NCBI RefSeq assembly: GCF_004514425.2
Contig: NZ_MYFN02000004.1
Location: 310,001 to 374,000, forward strand
Direction: 5' to 3'
DNA length: 64,000 bases
Source of the DNA: Shinella sumterensis
GTDB taxonomy: Bacteria > Pseudomonadota > Alphaproteobacteria > Rhizobiales > Rhizobiaceae
Under the pieces are notes generated by a model. The model was not told where the DNA came from. It did not search any database and saw only the letters and a program-made list of their open reading frames with translations. Below, piece after piece: positions 9,176 through 19,079 of this stretch (position 1 is the stretch's first letter; every line of letters begins with the position of its first letter). Position numbers and translations under genes: made by a program.

Positions 9176-9705
9176 GGCGCGACAGGCTCCGGCAGGGCGG
9201 AGAAGGAGAAGGGGCTGTCGCCGACATAGTCCGCACCGCGGCCGATCGCCTTGACGGCGGCGACCAGCCGTCCGCCACGGCCCAGCATCCGGTCGCCGAT
9301 CTCGATCAGCCGCGCATTGGGCGTGGCCTGAACGGAGGCGCGGCGCAGGCGCTGCGCAAGGTCGTGATCGTCCTGGTCCGGCGCCACCGCCAGCGCGGCG
9401 ATCAGGGCGGCGGCGGGAGAGCGGGATACGCCCATCTGGCAGTGCACGAGAAGCGGCGCCTGGCGGTCCCATGCGCGCGCGAAGCCGATGATGGCGTCGA
9501 CATGCTCTTCACCGGGCGCCACGAGCCTGCCTGTGCCGGCAAAGGCGATATCGTTGACGCCGAGGATCATGTGGCGGTCCCCGGCGATGACGGCGGGCCG
9601 ATGGAAGTTCTGCTGCGGCGCGATCAGGCTCAGCATCTCGCGGCAGCGGTGGCGCACGGCGAGTTCCGCGATCTTGCCGAGCGGTGCAACGATGATCGTG
9701 CCCAT
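9172..9705 (-). CDS. Predicted protein tyrosine / dual-specificity phosphatase
   Basis: The 177-residue protein carries the CX5R signature loop LVHCQMGVSRSPAAA, with Cys89 as nucleophile and Arg95 for phosphate binding. The loop follows a short beta-strand core typical of cysteine phosphatases. The general acid may be an Asp in the GVNDIAF segment, but this is not certain. Substrate unknown. An in-frame GTG at 9711 overlaps the previous stop codon (GTGA) and could be the true start, adding two residues. Third gene of the ygfZ-HD-PTP-nadQ chain, with a 4-base overlap to nadQ. Confidence 0.8.
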   Translation of the reverse strand: MGTIIVAPLGKIAELAVRHRCREMLSLIAPQQNFHRPAVIAGDRHMILGVNDIAFAGTGRLVAPGEEHVDAIIGFARAWDRQAPLLVHCQMGVSRSPAAALIAALAVAPDQDDHDLAQRLRRASVQATPNARLIEIGDRMLGRGGRLVAAVKAIGRGADYVGDSPFSFSALPEPVAP

Positions 9706-9707
9706 CG

Positions 9708-10337
9708 TCACACCGCCGCGGCGGTGAGGCCGCGTTCCCGTTCCAGCGCCTCGAACCGCGCGCTAAACAGCCGCTGCGCTTCCAGCGCGGGAACGGGGGT
9801 GATGTCGATCATGTCGAGCGTGATGCCGCGCGGCGCGCCGAAGAACTTCACGGCCTCGGCATGGGAGAAGCCGGCAAGTTCGGTGGCCTCGAAGAAGGCG
9901 GCGACCTGGTCGGCCTTCTTGATCTTCGTCTTCAAGGCCGCAGGCGTGACGGGCGGCAGGCCGAAACGCAGGTGCACGGCCGCCTCCAGCCGCTTCTCCA
10001 CCGTCTTGTAGCCGCCGCCGACCACCGCCTTGAACGGCGAGATCATGTCGCCGATCACATATTCGGGCGCATCGTGCAGCAGCGCCATCAGGCATTCGTC
10101 CACGCCGCAGCGGTTCTGGTGACGGAAGATCGTCTCCACGATCAGCGAGTGCTGCGCGACGGAAAAGGCATGGTCGCCGTTGGTCTGGCCGTTCCAGCGC
10201 GCGACGCGGGCAAGCCCGTGGGCGATATCGGACAGCTCGACATCGAGCGGCGAGGGGTTGAGCAGGTCGAGGCGCCGGCCCGACAGCATGCGCTGCCAGG
10301 CGCGCGGCTCGGTCCTGGAACGCACCGTTCCGCTCAT
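9708..10337 (-). CDS. HD-superfamily hydrolase (YfbR-like)
   Basis: The 209-residue protein carries metal-dependent phosphohydrolase residues: GDHAFSVAQHSLIV (first His), LLHDAPEYVIGD (the HD pair and downstream Asp) and a later Asp in KIKKADQVAA. This resembles YfbR-type 5'-nucleotidases that act on deoxynucleoside monophosphates. The substrate here is not proven. The start overlaps the end of ygfZ (ATGA), and its stop overlaps or abuts the phosphatase start. The coupling suggests co-production with the NAD regulator and an unknown nucleotide-related function. Confidence 0.82.
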   Translation of the reverse strand: MSGTVRSRTEPRAWQRMLSGRRLDLLNPSPLDVELSDIAHGLARVARWNGQTNGDHAFSVAQHSLIVETIFRHQNRCGVDECLMALLHDAPEYVIGDMISPFKAVVGGGYKTVEKRLEAAVHLRFGLPPVTPAALKTKIKKADQVAAFFEATELAGFSHAEAVKFFGAPRGITLDMIDITPVPALEAQRLFSARFEALERERGLTAAAV

Positions 10338-11179
10338 GGTGCGGGAGCCTCCGCGGCATCCTGCGGAAAGGCGAGCCCGGTCCAGTGCGGTAGTTCCACC
10401 GTCACGGGCGCGCCGTCGAGCGTGATGGGCGTGCCGGACTGGATGGCCTCGCCCGCGCGGTCGATGCGCACGATGGCGAGCCCGAGCGTGCCGGCGACGC
10501 TGCCGAGCGTGCCGATCGGCTTGCCGCCGGCCATAAGCTCGGCGCCGCTGTCGGGCAGCGCCACTTCGCCCTTGACGATGACCGGCCGGCGGCGCGCCGT
10601 GCCGCGATGATGCATGCGCGAGACGACCTCCTGGCCGACATAACAACCCTGCCGGAAGGAGACCCCGTCGGTGAGATCGAGCAGCACGTCATGCGGAAAG
10701 GCGTCCGACAGCACATAGTCGCGACCGGCTTCCGGAAGGCCCGCCTCGATGCGCAGGAGATCGTAGAGGGCCGGGTCTTCGCTGCCGGCCGCACCGGGCA
10801 CGCGCGACAGGGTGATGCCCGCCTTGGCGAAACGGCCGTCATGCGGCGCCCCGGCTTGCGCCTCGTCCCAGGCGACGGTCACGCTGTCGCCGTTCACGGC
10901 CGAAAGGTCGACGGCGGCGCGCAGCCGGTACATGGTCAGCCGTTTCAGGAGCGCATCGCGCTGGTCTGCGCCCGTCTCGATCAGAAAGGCGCCCTCGCCA
11001 TCGCGGCGGATGAGGAAATCGAACAGGATCTTGCCCTGCGGCGTCAGCAGCGCGCCGGGACGTATCTCTCCCTCGGCCAGCTCCGGCAGGTTGGTGGTGA
11101 TCAGCGATTGCAGGAAGGTCTCGGCGTCCTTGCCGGAAATGTGGAGAAAGGCGCGGCCGGAAAGCGTGACGGAAGGCAT
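10334..11179 (-). CDS. ygfZ: Folate-binding protein YgfZ (Fe-S cluster protein maintenance)
   Basis: The 281-residue protein is a member of the GcvT/YgfZ family. It has the diagnostic motif RQGCYVGQE, whose Cys is needed for function in the family, and an N-terminal GcvT-like fold (FLHISGKDAETFLQSLIT). Family members use tetrahydrofolate to support certain [4Fe-4S] enzymes, such as MiaB. It is the promoter-proximal gene of the four-gene minus-strand chain ending in nadQ. A link to NadA, itself a [4Fe-4S] enzyme, is a speculation from context only. Confidence 0.92.
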   Translation of the reverse strand: MPSVTLSGRAFLHISGKDAETFLQSLITTNLPELAEGEIRPGALLTPQGKILFDFLIRRDGEGAFLIETGADQRDALLKRLTMYRLRAAVDLSAVNGDSVTVAWDEAQAGAPHDGRFAKAGITLSRVPGAAGSEDPALYDLLRIEAGLPEAGRDYVLSDAFPHDVLLDLTDGVSFRQGCYVGQEVVSRMHHRGTARRRPVIVKGEVALPDSGAELMAGGKPIGTLGSVAGTLGLAIVRIDRAGEAIQSGTPITLDGAPVTVELPHWTGLAFPQDAAEAPAP

Positions 11180-11344
11180 GGCAGGATCCAGATATCTCGC
11201 GCGCCGGTAAATACCCGGCGCAGGCGGTGCGTCGATGCACCCATCGAAACAGAGGTAGAACGGCCGAACGCCTTTCGCAAGGTCGGGCCTCTTGCCGCAG
11301 CGCGCAAAGCCGCTATGACAGCCTTCCGGATCGAAGGCGAGCCC

Positions 11345-11950
11345 ATGAGCGAAGCATCCCCAATCCCGCACGATGCTTGGTGCGCCTGGCACCCGCAGGA
11401 ACTGGCGCGCAGGGTTTCCGGCGTCGGGCGACCGTGGTGCGTCGTCGGCGGATGGGCGCTCGACCTGTGGCACGGCGCTGAGACGCGGCCGCACGAAGAC
11501 ATCGAGTTTACCGTGCTGCGCGAAGATCTTGCCCTGTTCCGGCAGGTGTTGGCGGATTTTCGCTTTCACGCCGTGGGAGATGGTCAGGTGCGGCCTTTGC
11601 GGGCAGACGAAGCGCCGCCTTCCGATATCGCGCAGGTCTGGTGCGAGGACGTCGCGGCAGGCTGCTGGCGGGCGGACATGATGCTGGAAGATGGCACGCC
11701 GGAGACCTGGATATACAAGCGCGACCCGTCGATCCGGCGCTTGCGCACAGAGATGGTGCAGGTCACCAACGACGGGATTTTCTATCTCGCGCCTGAGGCC
11801 GTGCTGCTCTTCAAGGCGAAATACCGGCGGGAGAAGGACGAGGCCGATTTTGCCCGCGCCGTTCCCATGCTTGGCAAGGACCGCCGCCGCTGGCTGAAAG
11901 CCTGCATCGCGAGGGCCCACCCCGATCACGGCTGGCTGGCGGCTTTATAG
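11345..11950 (+). CDS. Nucleotidyltransferase resembling aminoglycoside 2''-adenylyltransferases
   Basis: The 201-residue protein opens with WCVVGGWALDLWHG followed by RPHEDIEFTVLRED. This is the GG...W and acidic-pair pattern of the DNA-polymerase-beta-like fold used by AadB/LinB-type small-molecule nucleotidyltransferases. The acidic pair (Asp, Glu) would bind Mg2+. The ATG at 11345 is favoured over the one at 11315 by GAAGG at good spacing. It is a single gene divergent from ygfZ. Most chromosomal homologues have no proven drug activity, so a resistance phenotype should not be assumed. Confidence 0.72.
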   Translation: MSEASPIPHDAWCAWHPQELARRVSGVGRPWCVVGGWALDLWHGAETRPHEDIEFTVLREDLALFRQVLADFRFHAVGDGQVRPLRADEAPPSDIAQVWCEDVAAGCWRADMMLEDGTPETWIYKRDPSIRRLRTEMVQVTNDGIFYLAPEAVLLFKAKYRREKDEADFARAVPMLGKDRRRWLKACIARAHPDHGWLAAL

Positions 11951-11967
11951 GTGAGGCCGTCCGCCCC

Positions 11968-12753
11968 TCAGTCGCCGGTCACGAAGAACTTCCACTGGCC
12001 GTCCGGCGCGATGCCGACGCGGTAGAAGTTGTAGCTGCCGAATTCCTGCATGTCGGCGAAGTCCCCGGCGGTGACGATGCGCAGCAGCTCCACCTTTTCC
12101 GGCGGCGTGAGGCCGGCCAGCGGCTTGGCGGTGAAATAGGGCCAGACATACATCTCGTCCGGCGTGCCCTGGCCGACATGGACATAGCCCGCCGCCAGCA
12201 CGTCGAGCAGGATGGCGAGGACCTCGATGCCGTCGGAATCGCCGGACTGGCCCTTGAGGGTCTCGACCGGCCCTTCCTGGCTCTCGACCATGGAGACCTG
12301 GGTTTCGGTCACGCCCTTGCCGAGCAGGGGGCGCAGGCGCTCGATATCGCCGGAGGCCGCGGCCTCGACGATCAGCTGGCGCATGCGGCGCACCGGTTCG
12401 GGCGCCTTCTCGATGTCGTAGAGGACTTCGACGGGTGCCTGCGGTTCCTCTTCGGCGGGCTTGTCGTCGGTGACGGCAGGCTCGTCCGCGGGCTCCGTCA
12501 CCGAATCGCGCTTTCGGATCAGCGGGTCGGGCTGCGGCAGTTCGACGGGAGCGGCGTTCTCCTGCTCCTCCTCGACCGGCGCCGCCTTTTCGCCCTCGGC
12601 GGGCTTCTGCGGCACCTCGACCTCTTCCTTCTTCAACTCGCTGAGCGCGAAGGCGGGGCGTGCGGGCAGGGTGAGCGCCGTTGTCGCAAACAGCGCCGAC
12701 AATACGATGAGGCTGCCGCGAAGCAGCGTTTTACCGTCCGTCGGTATGCGCAT
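11968..12753 (-). CDS. Exported proline/glutamate-rich protein, conserved hypothetical
   Basis: I do not recognise a named family. The 261 residues start with a basic stretch, a hydrophobic segment and a probable signal peptidase site (PAFA-LS, near residue 37). A long acidic, Pro/Glu-rich linker follows (about residues 40-110). A compact C-terminal domain (from EPVRRMRQLIVEAA) ends in a beta-rich piece containing WPYFTAKPL and GQWKFFVTGD. It should lie in the periplasm. An in-frame TTG two codons earlier is less likely than the ATG at 12753. The gene lies 15 bases after the 92-residue gene and is probably co-transcribed with it. Confidence 0.7.
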   Translation of the reverse strand: MRIPTDGKTLLRGSLIVLSALFATTALTLPARPAFALSELKKEEVEVPQKPAEGEKAAPVEEEQENAAPVELPQPDPLIRKRDSVTEPADEPAVTDDKPAEEEPQAPVEVLYDIEKAPEPVRRMRQLIVEAAASGDIERLRPLLGKGVTETQVSMVESQEGPVETLKGQSGDSDGIEVLAILLDVLAAGYVHVGQGTPDEMYVWPYFTAKPLAGLTPPEKVELLRIVTAGDFADMQEFGSYNFYRVGIAPDGQWKFFVTGD

Positions 12754-12768
12754 GATCAAGATTCCAGC

Positions 12769-13047
12769 CTATTGCAGGATACGCTCGGGGGAAAATTCGC
12801 CGGCAAGCATGCGCTCGCGCAGGGCCTCGAGCATTGCTTCCGCGCCGCGTTCGCCCTGGGTACGGATCGTCTCGCGAAGCGCAAGAGCGATCGCCGCATC
12901 GGCGATGATTTCGGGCTCGATGCCGTCAGCCATTCCGTCGGCCCAGGCCTCGTTCTGGTATTCCAGAGCGGCCTGCATCTTCTCGTGCACGATCATCTCG
13001 TCGATATCGTTGAGAGTAGGTTCCATCAATCGGTCCATGCGCGGCAT
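12769..13047 (-). CDS. Conserved small hypothetical protein (92 aa)
   Basis: A small, acidic, predicted all-helical soluble protein with no recognised motif. Codon usage matches the neighbours, and the close linkage to the exported protein downstream (15 bases) supports it as real. The start is uncertain: ATGs at 13047, 13038 and 13026 are all in frame and none has a strong ribosome site. No function is assigned. Confidence 0.6.
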   Translation of the reverse strand: MPRMDRLMEPTLNDIDEMIVHEKMQAALEYQNEAWADGMADGIEPEIIADAAIALALRETIRTQGERGAEAMLEALRERMLAGEFSPERILQ

Positions 13048-13130
13048 TCAGTTCTTACTGCTCTGTTAACGACCTTAGCAGCCTTTTCCCAAAACGGCAC
13101 TGGGTCAGGTAAAAAGGGGTTAATTAATCC

Positions 13131-13550
13131 CTAATTTCCGAAGCGTGCGGTTATTTCTGTGGCAAGTGTTGCACCTTCGTTACGGTATCTCTGTTCTGCG
13201 ACAACTGCCGAGTCGGTGCAAGCGGTATAGATGGCGGCGAAGGACCGGTATCCACGGTTGAATGCCGCCGTCAGCTTTTCCTGCCGCTTCGGCTCGCCCG
13301 CCGCCTCCATGTCGATGAGGCGCTGCATGTCGGCGCGCCAGTTGTCCTCCGCCTGACCGAGGCACAGATTGCGCAGGTAATGCACCGCGCCCAGGATTTC
13401 AGACAGGCGCTCCAGCCGCTCGTCATAGGGGGCAGGCTTTTCCTCCACGGTGGGGGTCGCAGGCGTTGCGGCCGATGCATCGCCCTTCGCCTTCTGGGCG
13501 AGCGCCGGCGTGGCCAGCGCAAGGCTGAACAGGAGAAGAAGGCGAATCAT
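13131..13550 (-). CDS. TIGR02301-family exported protein
   Basis: The 139-residue precursor has a clear signal peptide (MIRLLLLFSLALATPALA, cleavage near residue 18) and a short Ala/Pro linker. Its helical domain contains LSEILGAVHYLRNLC and a second Cys in IYTACTDSA, consistent with a disulfide-bonded periplasmic helix bundle. This matches a Rhizobiales family of unknown function. The ATG overlaps the stop of the Nudix gene by four bases (ATGA), so translation is likely coupled. Confidence 0.8.
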   Translation of the reverse strand: MIRLLLLFSLALATPALAQKAKGDASAATPATPTVEEKPAPYDERLERLSEILGAVHYLRNLCLGQAEDNWRADMQRLIDMEAAGEPKRQEKLTAAFNRGYRSFAAIYTACTDSAVVAEQRYRNEGATLATEITARFGN

Positions 13551-13984
13551 GCGCTGATCCCCAGCCGTTCGGCCTCGAGCCGGGCGATACAGTCGCGCAC
13601 GCTGTCGGGTGCCGGCATGGTGGCGATCTCGGCGGCCGTGTACCAGCCGACGCTCGCCGCGTCGTCGGAGGCGACGGCAACGGCCTGCGGATCGGCCTTC
13701 ACCTTGAACACCGAAAGAAAGAAGGCGAGGCTGCCGGGCGCACCCTCGGGGCCTGACAGATCGTAGGTGGCGAAGAGTTCGGGGTTTTCGCCCCGGATGC
13801 CGGTTTCCTCGGCCAGTTCGCGCAGCGCCGTTTCGGCAGCCGTCTCGCCCGGTTCGCCGCGCCCGCCGGGAAAGGCATACATGGCCTTCGACGGCGGCTT
13901 GCTGCGCAGCACGAGCAGATAGCGGCCGTCGCGCTCGAGAATGGCGGAGGAGGCGGGCTTGGATATCCTGGGCGTCGTCATCAT
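13547..13984 (-). CDS. Nudix hydrolase
   Basis: The 145-residue protein holds a complete Nudix box, GGRGEPGETAAETALRELAE then ETGI (residues about 40-63), with the metal-binding REXXEE core intact. It should cleave a nucleoside diphosphate linked to another moiety; the substrate is not predictable. Two adjacent ATG codons (13984, 13981) can serve as start. It is translationally coupled to the TIGR02301 gene that follows. Confidence 0.88.
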   Translation of the reverse strand: MMTTPRISKPASSAILERDGRYLLVLRSKPPSKAMYAFPGGRGEPGETAAETALRELAEETGIRGENPELFATYDLSGPEGAPGSLAFFLSVFKVKADPQAVAVASDDAASVGWYTAAEIATMPAPDSVRDCIARLEAERLGISA

Positions 13985-14041
13985 GATCCGGTTCGCTGGC
14001 GCTTCATTGACCCCTTATAGGCAAAGTGCGATGACGACGCC

Positions 14042-14818
14042 ATGTGTGGACGATTTGCATTGCTGGCCAAGACCGATCTCGCGCGCGAATTCTTCAGCCT
14101 TGCCGAGATCGACGACCTGACGGAGCGCTACAATATCGCGCCGACCCAGCCGATCGTCATCGTGGTGGCGAGCGAGCGGCAGGAGAAGGGCAGCAACCTG
14201 CCGGAGCGCAAGGCCATGCTGGTGCGCTGGGGCTTCATGCCCGGCTGGGTGAAGGACCCGCGCGAGTTTCCGCTGCTCATCAATGCCCGCGCCGAGACGG
14301 CCATCGGCAAGGCCTCCTTCAAGGCCGCCATGCGCCACCGCCGCATCCTCGTGCCGGCGACGGGCTTTTTCGAATGGCGCCGGCCGCCGGAGAAGGGCGC
14401 CAAGTCGCAGGCCTATTTCATCCGCCCGAAAAAGGGCGAGATCGTCGCCTTTGCCGGGCTGATGGAGACGTGGTCCTCGGCCGACGGGTCCGAGGTCGAT
14501 ACCGGTGCCATCCTGACCACGGCGGCCAACAACGACATCGCCCGCATTCATGATCGCATGCCCGTTGTCATCCGCCCGGAGGATTTTTCCCGCTGGCTCG
14601 ACTGCAAGACGCAGGAGCCGCGCGACGTGCTCGATCTGATGAAGCCGATCGAGGACGGTTTCTTCGAGGCTATCCCGGTCTCCGACAGGGTCAACAAGGT
14701 CGCCAATATGGGCCCCGAGATCCTCGAACCGGTCGAGGAGGTCATCGCCGCGCCGGCGCCCAAAAACGACAAGGGCGCTGACGCGCCCCCTTCATCCGGT
14801 CAGCTGTCGCTGTTCTGA
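14042..14818 (+). CDS. yedK: SOS-response-associated peptidase (SRAP/HMCES, YedK-like)
   Basis: The 258-residue protein begins MCGRF, giving the catalytic Cys2 after Met removal. It has the other active-site elements RYNIAPTQ, INARAET, PATGFFEW (catalytic Glu) and ARIHDRMPV (catalytic His). Family members form a stable thiazolidine crosslink to abasic sites in single-stranded DNA and protect them. The Lys/Pro-rich tail of about 30 residues is an extension. It is divergent from the Nudix gene and convergent, with an 11-base gap, with the small gene at 14830. No LexA-type site was recognised. Confidence 0.93.
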   Translation: MCGRFALLAKTDLAREFFSLAEIDDLTERYNIAPTQPIVIVVASERQEKGSNLPERKAMLVRWGFMPGWVKDPREFPLLINARAETAIGKASFKAAMRHRRILVPATGFFEWRRPPEKGAKSQAYFIRPKKGEIVAFAGLMETWSSADGSEVDTGAILTTAANNDIARIHDRMPVVIRPEDFSRWLDCKTQEPRDVLDLMKPIEDGFFEAIPVSDRVNKVANMGPEILEPVEEVIAAPAPKNDKGADAPPSSGQLSLF

Positions 14819-14829
14819 GCGGCGTCCGC

Positions 14830-15012
14830 TCAGTCGTGCAGCGCCTGAAGCACGGCGGGGATATCGCGCTTGCTGTTGGCGTCCGGGCTCTTGATCTCCG
14901 GCTTGCACTGCGTGGCCGCAACGACGGCGCGCAGGCCGAGCGGCTTGTAGCGCGTCTGCAGGCTTTCCTTCGTGGCGCCCTGCGGAGCAGGCTGGGTTTT
15001 GGCGGTCGACAT
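14830..15012 (-). CDS. Small conserved hypothetical protein (60 aa)
   Basis: A 60-residue basic protein with one Cys and no recognised domain. A strong ribosome site (GAGGAGA) lies six bases before the ATG, which is why this strand is preferred over the overlapping 80-codon plus-strand frame with no such site. Its C-terminus (KRDIPAVLQALHD) is probably helical. Function unknown. Confidence 0.7.
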   Translation of the reverse strand: MSTAKTQPAPQGATKESLQTRYKPLGLRAVVAATQCKPEIKSPDANSKRDIPAVLQALHD

Positions 15013-15191
15013 TTCATTCTCCTCAGATCTGTTGGCGAGGCAGCCCCGTGTGTTCCCTCCGGTCGCCGCTCTCGATGAGCTATGAATTTAACGCAGCCTT
15101 CCGGCCGAATTCTGCCCGAATTTTGATCGCTCTGCGGCAAACCGCTGAAAGCACGGGGTTTTTGATCAACAATTGTGACCGGCGCACACAA

Positions 15192-15323
15192 TCAGCGGGT
15201 AGGCCGCGGGCGTGGCCGGGCCAGCATGGCGGCAGCCAGGACGGCGCGAATGGCGAGCGGGTTATGGCGTGCGGTAAGGTCGATCTGCATCCTGTCGGTC
15301 TTCATCCGGTGGATCCTTTTCAT
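15192..15323 (-). CDS. Possible small basic protein (43 aa)
   Basis: A short frame with an excellent ribosome site (GAGGAGG, nine bases upstream) encodes 43 residues. The N-terminus is Met/Arg-rich, the middle is Ala/Leu-rich and the tail is RPRPRPTR. It falls in a 570-base gap with no other long gene. It could be a genuine small protein or the remnant of one; no family is recognised. Confidence 0.4.
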   Translation of the reverse strand: MKRIHRMKTDRMQIDLTARHNPLAIRAVLAAAMLARPRPRPTR

Positions 15324-15417
15324 GCGGTGAAGGCCTCCTCTTGCATGTCCCGGCCCGACGGCCAGTCACCCGGGGAACAGGAGTGGAGGATTTTCGCGTC
15401 GTCGCCCTCCCACCCGC

Positions 15418-15446
15418 TTGACCGGACGCCTGCGGGGCGCAATAAA
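15418..15446 (+). promoter_or_regulatory. Putative sigma70 promoter of cysS
   Basis: TTGACC (15418-15423), a 17-base spacer and AATAAA (15441-15446) match the housekeeping consensus reasonably. The predicted start falls near 15453, giving a leader of about 130 bases before cysS. The leader holds a short reading frame and a GC-rich hairpin. Confidence 0.5.
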
Positions 15447-15453
15447 GCACACC

Positions 15454-15495
15454 ATGAAAACGGTACTCTGCCTTCGCCGGAGCATTATTCGCTAG
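15454..15495 (+). CDS. Possible 13-codon leader ORF upstream of cysS
   Basis: ATG at the predicted transcript 5' end opens a 13-residue frame, MKTVLCLRRSIIR, ending 90 bases before cysS. It contains one Cys codon, and a 7-bp GC hairpin (15548-15563) followed by a T-containing stretch lies between it and cysS. It may be a leader peptide, but one Cys codon is weak support for attenuation and chance occurrence is quite possible. Confidence 0.25.
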   Translation: MKTVLCLRRSIIR

Positions 15496-15547
15496 CGCAC
15501 GCGCTGGCTCGGCCGTTTTCGTCCCCCGAAATCCCTGGATGACAACG

Positions 15548-15563
15548 ACCCGGCCAGCCGGGT
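15548..15563 (+). promoter_or_regulatory. GC-rich hairpin in cysS leader
   Basis: Perfect inverted repeat ACCCGGC-CA-GCCGGGT followed by TTCTGCATTTT, ending 22 bases before the cysS ATG. It looks like a short attenuator-type or leader hairpin; the interrupted T tract makes strong termination unlikely. Confidence 0.4.
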
Positions 15564-15585
15564 TTCTGCATTTTGGGAGATTCTA

Positions 15586-17015
<1,430 letters not shown>

Positions 17016-17019
<4 letters not shown>

Positions 17020-17498
17020 CCGCATCCGCTCAAACCGGCGGCTGCCAGTGTGGGGCGGTGCGCTTTCGTGTCGAGGGGGCGCTGGGCGATGCGTCGGTCT
17101 GTCATTGCCGCATGTGCCAGAAGGCGAGCGGCAATTTCTACCTGCCGCTGGTCTCCGTGCGCGATGCGGTGCTCACCTGGACGCGGGGCGCGCCGAAACG
17201 CTTCCGCTCGTCCAACCACGGCTATCGCGGCTTCTGCGCCGATTGCGGCACGCCGCTGACCTACGAGGCGCCGGATGGCGTGGCGCTGACGATCGCCGCC
17301 TTCGATGATCCCGCCGCGATCGCCCCTCGCATCCAGTGGGGCATCGAGGCGAAGCTGCCCTATGTCGACACGATCCCCGAGCTGCCCGGCGAGGACACGA
17401 TGGCCGATCAGGACGCCGCGTCCTTCCTCGCCGACCTCGTCTCCTACCAGCATCCCGACCACGATACCGATGAATGGCCGCCGGAGGATCGTCGATGA
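17016..17498 (+). CDS. GFA-family zinc protein, copy 1
   Basis: The 160-residue protein has the Zn-binding Cys pairs of the GFA (glutathione-dependent formaldehyde-activating enzyme-like) fold: [17 protein letters not shown] and [10 protein letters not shown]. The family name derives from a proposed spontaneous glutathione-formaldehyde adduct enzyme; most members are uncharacterised and a general thiol/Zn function is safer. GTG start within the cysS stop suggests coupling. It is a clear paralogue of the gene at 17614 (same Cys layout, similar C-terminal QHPDHDT). Confidence 0.86.
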
Positions 17499-17602
17499 CC
17501 GACGTGACGACGAGCCTCGGTTTTCAGCGCAAGGGAGTTGACCTCATCGCCGCGAAGCTGGCGCCGATCACCGCCGTCGTCATCCATTCCTCAAACCGTT
17601 GA
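17495..17602 (+). CDS. Possible 35-aa protein between the two GFA genes
   Basis: An ATG overlapping the stop of the first GFA gene (ATGA) opens a 35-residue frame ending 11 bases before the second GFA start. The peptide has a hydrophobic C-terminal half (LAPITAVVIHSS). It could be a small coupled protein or the leftover of a larger gene. No family recognised; no independent support beyond the tight coupling. Confidence 0.35.
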   Translation: MTDVTTSLGFQRKGVDLIAAKLAPITAVVIHSSNR

Positions 17603-17613
17603 AGGATATCGTC

Positions 17614-19052
<1,439 letters not shown>

Positions 19053-19079
19053 GACAGACCGTTCCCAGGGAGGGAACAG

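Noticed and set aside
14836-15078. 80-codon plus-strand frame opposite the 60-aa gene
   Set aside because: It lacks a ribosome site, while the minus-strand frame has GAGGAGA at good spacing.
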